From assembly GCF_030944405.1 (NCBI RefSeq), contig NZ_CP132339.1, forward strand, positions 1,364,001 through 1,428,000: a stretch of 64,000 nucleotides of DNA. Reading direction: 5' to 3'. How positions within the stretch are numbered: the first letter of the stretch is position 1; every line of letters begins with the position of its first letter. Of this stretch, positions 25,599 through 35,111 are shown in pieces. The notes below the pieces were generated by a model. The model worked only from the letters and a program-made list of their open reading frames with translations. It had not been told where the DNA came from and ran no database searches. This DNA comes from Janthinobacterium sp. J1-1 (GTDB lineage Bacteria; Pseudomonadota; Gammaproteobacteria; Burkholderiales; Burkholderiaceae_D). The position numbers and the translations under genes are program-made.

Positions 25599-27032
25599 AT
25601 GAAATCGAATGAGCAAGGTTTGCACCGTGGCCTGGGTGAGCGACAGATACGCCTGATGGCGCTGGGCGCGGCGATCGGCGTGGGGCTGTTCCTGGGCTCG
25701 GGCAATGCGATCCGGATGGCCGGTCCCGGCATCATGCTGTCGTATATCATCGGCGGCGCGGTGATCTTCATGATCATGCGCGCGCTCGGTGAAATGGCCG
25801 TGCACAATCCCGTCGCCGGCTCCTTCAGCCGCTATGCCCAAGATTACCTGGGCCCGCTGCAAGGCTACCTGACGGGCTGGAATTACTGGTTTTTATGGCT
25901 GGTCACCTGCGTGGCGGAAATTACCGCCGTCGCCATCTACATGGGCATCTGGTTTCCCGACGTGCCGCGCTGGATCTGGGCGCTGGCCGCCCTGGGTTCC
26001 ATGGGCGCCGTCAACCTGCTGGCCGTGAAAGCCTATGGCGAATTCGAATTCTGGTTTGCCCTGATCAAGGTGGTCACCATCATCCTGATGATCGTCGGCG
26101 GCGCCGGCATGATCATCTTTGGCCTGGGCAACGATGGCGTGGCGATCGGCATTTCCAACCTGTGGACGCATGGCGGCTTCTTTCCCAATGGCGCGCAAGG
26201 CGTGCTGATGTCGCTGCAGATGGTGATGTTTGCCTACCTGGGCGTGGAAATGATTGGTCTGACGGCCGGCGAAGCGGCGAACCCGAAAAAATCGATCCCC
26301 GACGCCATCAATTCCGTATTCTGGCGCATCCTGATTTTCTATGTCGGCGCGCTGTTCGTGATCCTGTCGATCTACCCATGGAATGAAATCGGCACCACCG
26401 GCAGCCCCTTCGTGATGACCTTCGAGCGCCTGGGCATCAAGACGGCCGCCGGCATCATCAACTTCGTGGTGCTGACGGCCGCCTTGTCGTCGTGCAATGG
26501 CGGCATCTTCAGCACCGGCCGCATGCTGTACAACCTGGCGCTGCAGGGCCAGGCGCCGAAGGCGTTTGCGGAGACCACGGCCAGCGGCGTGCCGCGCCGC
26601 GCCATCATGGTGTCGGTGCTGGCGCTGCTGATCGGCGTGCTGCTGAACTACCTGGTGCCGGAAAAAGTGTTTATCTGGGTCACCTCGATTTCCACCTTTG
26701 GCGCCGTCTGGACCTGGGGCATCATCCTCGTCACGCAGATGCGCTTCCGCCAGACCCTGAGCCCGCTGGAGATCAAGAACCTGGCGTTCCGCATGCCGTT
26801 CGCACCGTATGGCACGTGGATCTCGCTGGCCTTTCTGGCACTGGTGATCGGCCTGATGGCGTATTTCCCCGATACCCGCATCGCGCTGATGATCGGCCCG
26901 GCCTGGCTGATCCTGCTGACCGTGCTGTATTACGTGCTGGGCCTGGCGCCGAAAGAGCGCGGTGAGGAAGTGCCGCAAGGCTATGAGGCGGGCTGGCCGC
27001 CGGCGGACATTCATCTGCCGAACAAGAAATAA
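25599..27032 (+). CDS. Amino-acid permease (APC superfamily, ProY/GabP-like)
   Basis: A 477-residue inner-membrane transporter with about 12 hydrophobic segments. The amino-acid transporter signature is seen at the start (RGLGERQIRLMALGAAIGVGLFLGSGNAIRMAGPGIMLSYIIGG) and in FAYLGVEMIGLTAGEAANPKKSIPDAI. It would import amino acids by proton symport. The subgroup resembles proline-specific permease ProY and related AAT-family proteins; substrate is not certain. GGAG precedes the ATG. A terminator follows 25 bp after the stop. Confidence 0.88.
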   Translation: MKSNEQGLHRGLGERQIRLMALGAAIGVGLFLGSGNAIRMAGPGIMLSYIIGGAVIFMIMRALGEMAVHNPVAGSFSRYAQDYLGPLQGYLTGWNYWFLWLVTCVAEITAVAIYMGIWFPDVPRWIWALAALGSMGAVNLLAVKAYGEFEFWFALIKVVTIILMIVGGAGMIIFGLGNDGVAIGISNLWTHGGFFPNGAQGVLMSLQMVMFAYLGVEMIGLTAGEAANPKKSIPDAINSVFWRILIFYVGALFVILSIYPWNEIGTTGSPFVMTFERLGIKTAAGIINFVVLTAALSSCNGGIFSTGRMLYNLALQGQAPKAFAETTASGVPRRAIMVSVLALLIGVLLNYLVPEKVFIWVTSISTFGAVWTWGIILVTQMRFRQTLSPLEIKNLAFRMPFAPYGTWISLAFLALVIGLMAYFPDTRIALMIGPAWLILLTVLYYVLGLAPKERGEEVPQGYEAGWPPADIHLPNKK

Positions 27033-27057
27033 GTTCTAGGCCCCGGCCGGTATCCTG

Positions 27058-27090
27058 GCGCGCCCCTGCGATTGCAGCGGCGCGCTTTTT
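27058..27090 (+). terminator. Rho-independent terminator after the first permease
   Basis: GCGCGCC/GGCGCGC form the base of the stem and CTGC/GCAG continue it after one C-C mismatch, around a GATT loop. TTTTT follows. Confidence 0.87.
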
Positions 27091-27150
27091 ATTGCCGCAG
27101 CCGTTGTTTCCTTGCATCAAAGATCTGTTCGGCTGGGCCGGTGAAAGCCC

Positions 27151-27156
27151 TATAAT
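27151..27156 (+). promoter_or_regulatory. -10 box for the second permease
   Basis: A perfect TATAAT 112 bp before the GTG start at 27268. A weak GTTCGG lies 18 bp upstream as a possible -35. The implied 5' leader of about 100 nt has no clear riboswitch fold by eye. Confidence 0.45.
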
Positions 27157-27267
27157 CGCTTAGTTTTGAAAATGGACTGTACTGTTTCCCGTTTTTTTTC
27201 GGGTAACGCCACGCACCATTTTCATGCGTTTTCAGTCGTCATGACCCGCCTCCTAAAAGGATTGCTA

Positions 27268-28740
27268 GTGAGCCAAACCCTGGTCCAGAAACTTTGCCGC
27301 ACCAAACCGATCGATACCACGAGCGGCACTGGTGAAGGCCTCAGCAGCAGCGGCTTGAGCCGTTCCATCGGCCTGTTTTCCCTGACCATGATCGGCGTCG
27401 GCGCCACCATCGGCACGGGCATCTTCTTTACCATGGTCGAAGCCGTGCCCAAGGCCGGCCCGTCCGTCATCCTGTCTTTCCTGATCGCCGCCGTCACGGC
27501 GGGCCTGACGGCACTGTGCTATGCCGAACTGTCGTTCCGCATTCCCGCCTCGGGTTCCTCGTATTCGTTTGCCTACGCCACCGTCGGCGAATTCCTGGCC
27601 TTTATCATGGCCGCCTGCCTGCTGCTCGAGTATGGACTGGCGGGCAGCGCGGTGGCCATCGGCTGGTCGTCCTACCTGAACAACTTCCTGGAAAACGCGT
27701 TTGGCTGGCATATCCCGGAAATGCTGCGCACGCCGATGATCGTCTCCGGGCCGAACGGCATGGAATTTCATGCCGGCCATATCAACCTGCCGCCCATCTT
27801 CCTGATCTGCATGTGCTGCTTCATGCTGCTGCGCGGCGCCAAGGAATCGGCGCTGATGAACGCCGTCATGGTGCTGATCAAGCTGGCCATCCTGGTGTTC
27901 TTTATCGTCGTGGCGTTTTCCGGCTTTAACGCCGACAACTTTTTCCCCTTCTTTAATACCGACAACAGCAAGGGCTTTGCCGGCATGACGGGCGTCACGG
28001 CGGCGGCCGGCACCGTGTTCTTCTCGTTTATCGGCCTCGATACGGTAGCCACGGCTGGCGACGAAGTGAAAAATCCCACGCGCAACGTGCCGCGCGGCAT
28101 CCTCGGCGCGCTGCTGATCGTCACCGTGTTTTATCTGCTGGTGGCCGTGGCCGCGCTCGGCGCCCAGCAGGCGAAACTGTTCGAAGGCCAGGAAGCGGGC
28201 CTGGCGGTGATCCTGCAAAATGTCACCGGCCACGCCTGGCCGGCGCTGGTGCTGTCGGCCGGCGCCGTCATTTCCGTGTTCAGCGTGACCCTGGTCACCA
28301 TCTACGGCCAGACGCGCATCCTGTTCGCCATCAGCCGCGACGGCCTGATCCCGAAATCGTTCCAGAAGATCCATCCACGGACCTTGGTGCCGGTCAGCAA
28401 TACCCTGATCGTCTGCCTGGTGGTGGCGCTGGTGGCCGGCTCGGTCGATGCTACCTACTTGTGGGATATGGTCAGCATCGGCACGCTGACGGCCTTCATG
28501 GTGGTGTCGATCGCGGTGCCGGTGCTGCGCCACAAGCAGGGCGCCAACCGCATCGAAGGCTTCAGCGTGCCGTTCGGCCCGTATGTGATACCGGGCCTGA
28601 GCGTGTTTGCCTGCCTGTACATCATGCGCGACTTGCCGCACACCACCTTTGTGGTGTTCAGCGTCTGGATGGCGGTCACGGTGGCCATCTATTTCCTTTA
28701 CAGCATACGTCATTCTCACCTGGGCAAGCAGGGACGCTGA
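27268..28740 (+). CDS. Amino-acid permease (APC superfamily, cationic-amino-acid-transporter-like)
   Basis: A 490-residue APC transporter of the CAT/YfnA type. The first transmembrane segments read LSRSIGLFSLTMIGVGATIGTGIFFTMVEAVPKAGPSVILSFLIAAVTAGLTALCYAELSFRIPASGSSYSFAYATVGEF; the conserved GVGATIGTGIF and the FFSFIGLDTVATAGDEVKNPTRNVPRGI loop are diagnostic. About 12 membrane helices are expected. I choose the GTG at 27268 because AAAAGGA lies immediately upstream; in-frame upstream codons (from 27166) lie in the leader. Substrate may be cationic or broad-range amino acids. It is a separate transcription unit with its own promoter and terminator. Confidence 0.88.
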   Translation: MSQTLVQKLCRTKPIDTTSGTGEGLSSSGLSRSIGLFSLTMIGVGATIGTGIFFTMVEAVPKAGPSVILSFLIAAVTAGLTALCYAELSFRIPASGSSYSFAYATVGEFLAFIMAACLLLEYGLAGSAVAIGWSSYLNNFLENAFGWHIPEMLRTPMIVSGPNGMEFHAGHINLPPIFLICMCCFMLLRGAKESALMNAVMVLIKLAILVFFIVVAFSGFNADNFFPFFNTDNSKGFAGMTGVTAAAGTVFFSFIGLDTVATAGDEVKNPTRNVPRGILGALLIVTVFYLLVAVAALGAQQAKLFEGQEAGLAVILQNVTGHAWPALVLSAGAVISVFSVTLVTIYGQTRILFAISRDGLIPKSFQKIHPRTLVPVSNTLIVCLVVALVAGSVDATYLWDMVSIGTLTAFMVVSIAVPVLRHKQGANRIEGFSVPFGPYVIPGLSVFACLYIMRDLPHTTFVVFSVWMAVTVAIYFLYSIRHSHLGKQGR

Positions 28741-28758
28741 CCCTGGCATGACCACTCG

Positions 28759-28787
28759 AAACCGCCGCGCTTGCCGGCGGTTTTTTT
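28759..28787 (+). terminator. Rho-independent terminator after the second permease
   Basis: AAACCGCCG pairs with CGGCGGTTT (9 bp) around a 7-base loop, and the last stem bases run into seven T residues. Confidence 0.9.
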
Positions 28788-28810
28788 CATTTCTAACCGG
28801 GAATTACATC

Positions 28811-30769
28811 ATGAAAATAACCGAAATCGCCAGCCTGGGCCTGTTGGCCAGCGCCTTGCTCGCTGCCAGCGCACAAGCGGGTGCCACGCCATCGCTGCGC
28901 GACTACCGCGCCGTGGCCCTGTCCGGCAATGGCCAGCGCATCGTGGCCATCGAGTCCAGCGACACCGGGGGCCAGGTCCAACGGCCGCATGCGGCCATCG
29001 TGGTGCGCGACGCCGGCAGCGGCGCCGTGGTGCGGCAGTTCGACCCCTGCGCCGTGTGTTCCTACGACAAGCCCAGCTGGTCGCCCGACGGCAAACAGCT
29101 GGCCTTTGTCGCCTACGACGCCAAGGCCGGCAAGGCCAGCCTGTTCCTGGCCACCGTGGACCTGGGCAAGCGCGAGGCCAAAGAGCTGCTGAGCATCAAG
29201 GGCGTGGCCAGCACGGCGCGCTGGTCGCCGGACGGCAGGCAGCTCGCCTTGCTGGCCACGGTCGGCGCGCGCAAGCTGGCCGGCGCGGTGGAAGCGGGCG
29301 CGCGCCAAGTGGGCGAAGTGGGCGGCGAGGATGACGCCCAGCGCATCGCCGTGGTGCCGGCCGCAGGGGGCGAACTGCGCCTGGTCTCGCCCGCCGACAC
29401 CTATGTGTACGAATACAACTGGACCCCGGACGGCCGTGGTTTTGTCGCCACCAGCGCCCAGGGCAATGGCGACAGCAACTGGTGGGTGGCCAAACTGAGC
29501 CATGTCGATGCGGCCAGCGGCGCGCTGCGCGAGATCGCCGCGCCGGCCATGCAGCTGAACCTGCCATCGGTCTCGCCGGACGGCAAGACCGTGGTGTTTG
29601 TCGGCGGCCTGATGAGCGACTTCGGTTCCATCGGCGGCGACATCTATACCGTGCCGCTGGCCGGCGGCACGCCGCAGAACCTCACGCCCGACTATCGCGG
29701 CACCTTCAATGGCGTTGTCTGGCGCGGCAATGGCCTGCTGGCCACGGCCCTGATCGACTCGCAACTGGCGCTGGTGAAACTCGATCCGCAAACGGGGCCG
29801 GCCGCGCCGCAACTGCTCGGCGAAGTCAGCAGCGGTGGTTCGGATGGCCGCCTGTCGTTCAGCGCCGATGGCCAACATGCCGCCGCCGCGCAGGAGGACT
29901 TTACGCGGGCGTCACACCTGGTGGCGGGACCCTTGACCGGCTTAAAGAAAATCACGCGCGACAACGATGCCCTGGCGCCGCAACTGAGCGTGCAGAACGT
30001 CGGCTGGAGCAATGAGGGCTATCAGGTGCAGGGCTGGTTGCTGGGTCCCTTGAAGGTCGAGGCGGAGAAGAAGCATCCGATGATCGTCGTCGTCCATGGC
30101 GGCCCCGGCGCGGCCGCCTCGCCGCGCTATGTCGGGCCTGGTGAGCTGGCCAGCGCGCAGGTGCGCGAGATGACGGAAAAGGGCTATTTTGTCTTCTTGC
30201 CGAATCCGCGCGGCAGCTTTGGCCAGGGACAGGCATTTACGCGCGCCAATATGCGCGACTTCGGCGGCGGCGATTGGCGCGACATTTTGGCCGGCATCGA
30301 CGCGGTGGAAAAAATCGCGCCCGTCGATGGCCAGCGGCTCGGCCTGACGGGCCACTCGTATGGCGGCTTCATGACCATGTGGGGGGTGACCCACACCACG
30401 CGCTTCAAGGCGGCCGTGGCCGGCGCCGGCGTGTCGAACTGGATCAGCTATTACGGCCAGAATGGCATCAACCAGTGGATGATCCCCTTCTTCGGCGCCT
30501 CGGCCTATGACGATCCCGAGGTCTACCGCAATGCGTCGCCGCTCTCGACCATCAAGGTGGCGACCACCCCGACCCTGATCTATGTGGGCGAGCGCGACGT
30601 GGAAACGCCGGCCGCCCAGTCGCTGGAATTCTGGCACGGCCTGCGCGCCATGGGCGTGCCGTCGTCCCTGTTCATCTATGACGGCGAGGGCCACTCGTTC
30701 CGCAAGCCCGAGCACCAGCGCGACCTGCGCCAGCGTACCCTGGCCTGGTTTGAGCGTTATTTGAAATAA
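28811..30769 (+). CDS. Exported S9 family peptidase (prolyl oligopeptidase type)
   Basis: A 652-residue serine peptidase with a signal peptide (MKITEIASLGLLASALLAASAQA), a seven-bladed beta-propeller (about residues 30-390, with WSPDGKQLAF, WSPDGRQLAL, WTPDGRGF and VSPDGKTVVF blades) and a C-terminal alpha/beta-hydrolase domain. The nucleophile is in LTGHSYGGFMTMWG, the Asp in YVGERDVETP and the His in DGEGHSFRKPEH. It probably cleaves short peptides in the periplasm or outside. Start is the ATG preceding the signal peptide; it follows the permease terminator by 24 bp, so its promoter must be in or upstream of that region. The context is amino-acid and peptide use. Confidence 0.93.
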   Translation: MKITEIASLGLLASALLAASAQAGATPSLRDYRAVALSGNGQRIVAIESSDTGGQVQRPHAAIVVRDAGSGAVVRQFDPCAVCSYDKPSWSPDGKQLAFVAYDAKAGKASLFLATVDLGKREAKELLSIKGVASTARWSPDGRQLALLATVGARKLAGAVEAGARQVGEVGGEDDAQRIAVVPAAGGELRLVSPADTYVYEYNWTPDGRGFVATSAQGNGDSNWWVAKLSHVDAASGALREIAAPAMQLNLPSVSPDGKTVVFVGGLMSDFGSIGGDIYTVPLAGGTPQNLTPDYRGTFNGVVWRGNGLLATALIDSQLALVKLDPQTGPAAPQLLGEVSSGGSDGRLSFSADGQHAAAAQEDFTRASHLVAGPLTGLKKITRDNDALAPQLSVQNVGWSNEGYQVQGWLLGPLKVEAEKKHPMIVVVHGGPGAAASPRYVGPGELASAQVREMTEKGYFVFLPNPRGSFGQGQAFTRANMRDFGGGDWRDILAGIDAVEKIAPVDGQRLGLTGHSYGGFMTMWGVTHTTRFKAAVAGAGVSNWISYYGQNGINQWMIPFFGASAYDDPEVYRNASPLSTIKVATTPTLIYVGERDVETPAAQSLEFWHGLRAMGVPSSLFIYDGEGHSFRKPEHQRDLRQRTLAWFERYLK

Positions 30770-30784
30770 ACCGAAGTAAACGAA

Positions 30785-30809
30785 AAAAGCCGCTCGATGA
30801 GCGGCTTTT
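30785..30809. terminator. Bidirectional terminator between the S9 peptidase and phosphatase genes
   Basis: A perfect 11-bp inverted repeat, AAAAGCCGCTC/GAGCGGCTTTT, with a 3-base GAT loop gives T-runs on both strands. It lies between two convergent genes and can serve both. Confidence 0.92.
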
Positions 30810-30826
30810 CAGTTTCTGATACGAAC

Positions 30827-32776
30827 TTACACGTCCAGCTTCAGCTGCAAGCCCGTCGCCGTGTAGGTCGGCGTGACCTTGAAGCCGTCGACGGTAATGC
30901 TGTCGAACTTGCCCTTCAGGCTGGCCGCGCCGATGACATTGAGGGTGTCGCCCGCGGCCGGCTTGTAGCCGTTCTGGAACGTCACCTTCAGGCTGCCGCC
31001 GGCCACCGTCATCGCGCCGGCCACCGTCAAACGGCCGCCCTGGCCGCTGCCCAGTTTCAACTCCAGGTTGCCGGTCGCCAGCTGCGTGTATTTGGCGGCC
31101 AGCGCCAGGCTGACAGCAGCATTGCTGACCAGGGTGCCGCCGCTGACATACACGTCGCCCTTGCCGAAGGCCGTGGCCGACAGCGCTTCCAGGCGGCCGG
31201 CTTCGACCTGCGTGCCGCCGCTCCAGCTGTTGTTGCCGCCCAGTTTCAGGGTGCCCGTGCCTTGCTTGTTCAGCTTGCCTGCGCCGCTGATGTCGTTGCG
31301 CCAGCGGTCGACGGCGTTGAAGCCGCCCTTGGCCGCATCCATCGCCACCACCACGTTGCCGGTAAATACGCCATAGCCATCGGCGGCGGCAAACAGGTTC
31401 AAGCGGCCCCAGCCCTCAGCATCGTCCATCACCGGGTAGCCCGATGGCATGGCCGTGGTTTTCAGCACCACGCGGCGCTGCGCCTCGGACAGATACGGCA
31501 AGCGCGTTTCCAGCAGCACTTCCGCGCCTTTCGGCACCACGGCAGGCAGCGTGGTCGAGCCGATCGGCGCAAAGCCGAAGGTCATGCGGCGGATATAGGC
31601 GGCCTTGGTGGTGGCATAGTCGGCAAAGCGGTCGTTGGTGCCAGAGTGGGCGTAGTCATACAGGGTGTCGGCGGTGGTATTGGTTTTCGCCATCAGGGTC
31701 GTGTGCGCCTGGGTGACGGCGGCGGCCTTGATCTTGGCTGTTTCGGCGTCGAGCAGATTGGCCGCGACGATGGCTTGCGCCTGTATCCGGCCGCTGACCA
31801 CGTCCAGCGGCGAGTGCATGCCGGCGATGATGCGGTTTTCGCCCAGTTCCAGTGCGCGCGCCATCATCTCCTGGTAACGCTCCGGCAGGGCATACGCCAT
31901 GCCCAGCGCGCCACGAACGGCCTCGGCCGTATGGCCGCTGGTAAAGCCGCCATCGGTGGCCGGCGTGCTGCTCTTGGCTGGCACCAGGGCCGGCACCAGC
32001 ACGACTTCGCTGCTCCAGCGGTAAGGACGCGCATATTTGTAGAAGCGTTTGGCCGGTTCGGTCGAGCCGTTATTGCCCATCGCATTGACCAGGCTGACCA
32101 CTGTGCCGAACTCGGCATTGTCGCTGCCGGCCACGCCCGTATTGTTGCCGCTGTCGTTGTACACCTTGCTGGTGGCATCGGCCGCGATCTCGTTGATGCT
32201 GGTGGTCTGGCGCGCGGCGCTGCGCCAGGCGTCGGTCAACGGGCCCATGCCGTCGGTGATGCTGTAGCCCTTGCCGCGGCGGTCATCGAGGTAGGCGGCC
32301 AGTTCCTGGGCCGGCGTGCGACTCGTCGTGACCTTGATGGCGTAATCGATATTGGCCTTGTGCACGGCCGCGTTGACGATGGTGCCGGTTGGCGTGCCGT
32401 CATTCGGCACGCCGGTCCAGGCCGATTGCGTCACGGCCGGGAAGGCGCCCACGGCCGGCGCGGTCACGCCGGCGTCGACGATTTCCGTCAATGGTTTCCA
32501 GATATCGAGCATGCCGATCAGCACACGCACGCCGGCGTTGGTGGCGGCGGTGGCGTAGCGGGCATCGCCGCGCTGGTTGCTGGCCACATTGTCGACAAAC
32601 GGGATCGCCGTGGCGGACGGTGGTGCCGTATCGGCGGCGCCCTGGTCGGCCGGTGCGGCCGGGATCACCAGCGCTGCCTCTTCATTATGGTCGGAACCGC
32701 CGCAGGCGGCGAGGGCGAGGGCGGCGCTGATGGCCAGTGCCAGTGGCAGGCGGCGGGTCATGGGAAATGCGTGCAT
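30827..32776 (-). CDS. PAP2-type acid phosphatase lipoprotein with C-terminal autotransporter-type beta repeat
   Basis: A 649-residue predicted lipoprotein: lipobox L-A-A-C at residues 22-25 followed by GG. The PAP2/vanadium-haloperoxidase signature is present as K243-X6-R250-P251, TSGH at 279-282 (usual PSGH) and N314-R315-X5-H321-X3-D325 (usual SR...). Catalytic His residues are kept. After about residue 470 comes a PATR-like autotransporter-associated repeat (GAGKLNKQGTGTLKLGGNNSWSGGTQVEAGRLEA, 497-534) and a beta-rich tail to the end, without an outer-membrane barrel. It would hydrolyse phosphomonoesters or phospholipid derivatives at the cell envelope. Haloperoxidase activity cannot be excluded. 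An alternative start is Met6. Confidence 0.85.
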   Translation of the reverse strand: MHAFPMTRRLPLALAISAALALAACGGSDHNEEAALVIPAAPADQGAADTAPPSATAIPFVDNVASNQRGDARYATAATNAGVRVLIGMLDIWKPLTEIVDAGVTAPAVGAFPAVTQSAWTGVPNDGTPTGTIVNAAVHKANIDYAIKVTTSRTPAQELAAYLDDRRGKGYSITDGMGPLTDAWRSAARQTTSINEIAADATSKVYNDSGNNTGVAGSDNAEFGTVVSLVNAMGNNGSTEPAKRFYKYARPYRWSSEVVLVPALVPAKSSTPATDGGFTSGHTAEAVRGALGMAYALPERYQEMMARALELGENRIIAGMHSPLDVVSGRIQAQAIVAANLLDAETAKIKAAAVTQAHTTLMAKTNTTADTLYDYAHSGTNDRFADYATTKAAYIRRMTFGFAPIGSTTLPAVVPKGAEVLLETRLPYLSEAQRRVVLKTTAMPSGYPVMDDAEGWGRLNLFAAADGYGVFTGNVVVAMDAAKGGFNAVDRWRNDISGAGKLNKQGTGTLKLGGNNSWSGGTQVEAGRLEALSATAFGKGDVYVSGGTLVSNAAVSLALAAKYTQLATGNLELKLGSGQGGRLTVAGAMTVAGGSLKVTFQNGYKPAAGDTLNVIGAASLKGKFDSITVDGFKVTPTYTATGLQLKLDV

Positions 32777-32863
32777 GTGGAAACCTTGACGTAGTGGGAG
32801 GCTGGAAAAAACCTCCGCAGCATAACGGCCCCTTGTTACGTCTTCATGACATGGTTTCCTTGG

Positions 32864-35020
32864 CTATGATTTCCTTAGTGCAACGATATGCACGATCGCC
32901 GCGCTATGCACCACGATCTTGTCGGCATCGGCCTGCAACAGCCGGATGCGCCGCTGCACCAGCGGCCAGCCCGACCAGCTGACATCGTCCACCGATGGCG
33001 CAGGCAGCGCTGGCTGCGGCGCGCTGATGGACGCCTTGTTGTCGAGCTGGTCCAGCGCGCGCGACAGGGTCTTGCACACTTGCGTATGGCTGTGCGTGAG
33101 CAGGGCATTCACGGGCGCCACCGGCAGCTGGCTGGCATGGCGGCCCAGGATCGAGCGCAGCGCCGCCACATGGGCCACCAGTAGATAGTTCTGCACGATG
33201 AACAGATTGATGTCTTCCACCGCGCGCTGCTTGCTGGCCGGTTCGTCGAGCATGCGCACCAAAGCCGAGCTGAGCGCGGCCAGGCTGTCCATCAGGCGCT
33301 TGCGCTCGATGCGGTAGGCGAAATCGTCGAAACATTTGCCCTGCAGCAGCTCGAAGCTGGCCTGCATGTATGACAGGTTGACATTGAGCACCTGGCGTAT
33401 CAGTCGTGGCAGGCTCTGGTATTCCCAGTTGGCCAGCACAAAGCTGAACACGGTCGCCACCGCCGCGCCGATCAGGGTGTCGATCAGGCGTTCGCTGACC
33501 AGGTTGGGGTTGCTGGGCGCTACCAGGTGCATCTGCAATAAAATCATCAGGCTGACCGCGATCGCCGTATAGCGATAGCGCAGGTAGATGAAGGTGGGCG
33601 TGGCAACGATGGACAGGAACAGAATTGCCATCAGCGCGATATTGCTGTGCACATAGCGGATCACGATGGCGGTCGCCACGCAGCCGATAATGGTGCCGAT
33701 AATCCGGTCGGCGCGGCGCTGGCGCGTCATGCTGAAGGTGGGCCGCAGGATAATGACGATGGTCAGCACGATCCAGTAGCTGTGCGCCGCATATGGCAGC
33801 CAGTGGCCGATCAGCAGGCCCACCGAAATGGCCATCGCCACACGCAGTGCAAAGCGGAAGATCGGCGACTCCAGCCGCAAGTTGGACAGCAGGGTGGCCA
33901 GCTCGTACTTTTGCTGCGACAAAAACGGCGCCATGTCGGCCCCGCTCCAGAACGGCACGTCCGCATACACGGTCTGGCTGGCCAGGTGCAGCTCGGCAAT
34001 CATTTTCAATATGGCGCGGATCTTGTTGCGCTGCGCACGCAAGGTCGCCAGCGCTTCCTGGGCGCTGTCGCCCCTGGCCTGCAGGCGGGCAATTTCCGCC
34101 TCGATGTCGGCCCATTCCTTGTCGTAATTGATTTGCGCATACGAGGCGCGCTTGCGCGTGACGGCGTAGGCGACGGATTCGATATCGCGCGCCGCCTTGT
34201 AGGCCAGGTCGTGCAGCGAGGTCAGCACGTCGGAGTCGGCCAGGTGCTGGCGCAGCAGCGCGTAATCGGTGTGCGTGGACAGGATCAGCTCGTACAGGTC
34301 CAGCATGCACACATGGACTTGCACCACGATCGCATCCTTGCTGTTCTTGTGGCTGCGCAAGATTAAATCGCGCGAGGCCTGCTGGCGGTCGGCCAGGATG
34401 CTCTGATGGCGCACCAGCTTGTTGAACTGCTCGGTCAGATTGAAGCGCGCATCGTAAAAGTCGGCCTTGATGTCGATATACGCGGCCAGTTCGAACAGCG
34501 CTTCGGCCAGTACCTGCTGCTTGATGCGGTGGCGCAGCACCCAGGCCACGGCCATCGCGTAGCTCAGGTAGGCCAGGCCACCGAGCATGAACAGGCCCGC
34601 ATGGTGGAACGACTGCTGCCAGGTCATCTGGTGTTCCATCGACATGGTCATGATAAACAGCGCGGCCAGTTGCAAGGGCATCGACTTTTTGCCGTAGACC
34701 ACCATCATGCTGGCCAGGAAACTGACCAGCACCAGCACCGTCATCAGCAGCCACTGCACGGGGCCGCACAGGCTGATCAGCAAGGTGATGGCACTGCACA
34801 GCAGCACCGAGGCCAGCATTTCATTGAATTTGTGGCGCAGCGGGCTGGGCATGTCCATCAGGGTGGTGCACAGGGCGCCGATGCAGACCGTCATGGCGGT
34901 GTTGCTGTCGCTGATTTCCAGGGTCAGCAGGGTCAGGCCGACCAGGCCGATGGCCACGCGCAAGCCCAGGTAAAAGTAATGGCTGTAGATAAAGGTGCGC
35001 AGGTTCAGTGCGTAGTGCAT
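32864..35020 (-). CDS. FUSC/YccS-like inner-membrane protein
   Basis: A 718-residue protein with two hydrophobic blocks (about residues 15-160 and 390-530), each followed by a long helical cytosolic region: the FUSC (fusaric-acid-resistance-like) architecture shared with YccS and YhfK of E. coli. The second block contains YAAHSYWIVLTIVIILRPTFSMTRQRRADRIIGTIIGC, the most conserved FUSC stretch. Family members are linked to efflux of aromatic acids, but no periplasmic adaptor or outer-membrane partner gene is adjacent, so the transport role is uncertain. The ATG at 35020 has AAGG upstream. The 87-bp gap to the phosphatase gene holds no clear element. Confidence 0.83.
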   Translation of the reverse strand: MHYALNLRTFIYSHYFYLGLRVAIGLVGLTLLTLEISDSNTAMTVCIGALCTTLMDMPSPLRHKFNEMLASVLLCSAITLLISLCGPVQWLLMTVLVLVSFLASMMVVYGKKSMPLQLAALFIMTMSMEHQMTWQQSFHHAGLFMLGGLAYLSYAMAVAWVLRHRIKQQVLAEALFELAAYIDIKADFYDARFNLTEQFNKLVRHQSILADRQQASRDLILRSHKNSKDAIVVQVHVCMLDLYELILSTHTDYALLRQHLADSDVLTSLHDLAYKAARDIESVAYAVTRKRASYAQINYDKEWADIEAEIARLQARGDSAQEALATLRAQRNKIRAILKMIAELHLASQTVYADVPFWSGADMAPFLSQQKYELATLLSNLRLESPIFRFALRVAMAISVGLLIGHWLPYAAHSYWIVLTIVIILRPTFSMTRQRRADRIIGTIIGCVATAIVIRYVHSNIALMAILFLSIVATPTFIYLRYRYTAIAVSLMILLQMHLVAPSNPNLVSERLIDTLIGAAVATVFSFVLANWEYQSLPRLIRQVLNVNLSYMQASFELLQGKCFDDFAYRIERKRLMDSLAALSSALVRMLDEPASKQRAVEDINLFIVQNYLLVAHVAALRSILGRHASQLPVAPVNALLTHSHTQVCKTLSRALDQLDNKASISAPQPALPAPSVDDVSWSGWPLVQRRIRLLQADADKIVVHSAAIVHIVALRKS

Positions 35021-35051
35021 GGTTGTACCTTGTGGGTAGAGCACAGAAAGA

Positions 35052-35082
35052 GGCGCTGCACCGGGGTCTCCGATGCAGCGCC
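35052..35082 (-). other. Hairpin between the M14 peptidase and FUSC genes
   Basis: GGCGCTGCA (35052-35060) pairs with TGCAGCGCC (35074-35082), with a further CGG/CCG pairing inside. On the minus strand it is followed only by CTCTTTC, a poor T-run. It may partly terminate the M14 transcript. Confidence 0.45.
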
Positions 35083-35111
35083 AGGATAAGACGACTACTT
35101 GCGGCCCGGAC

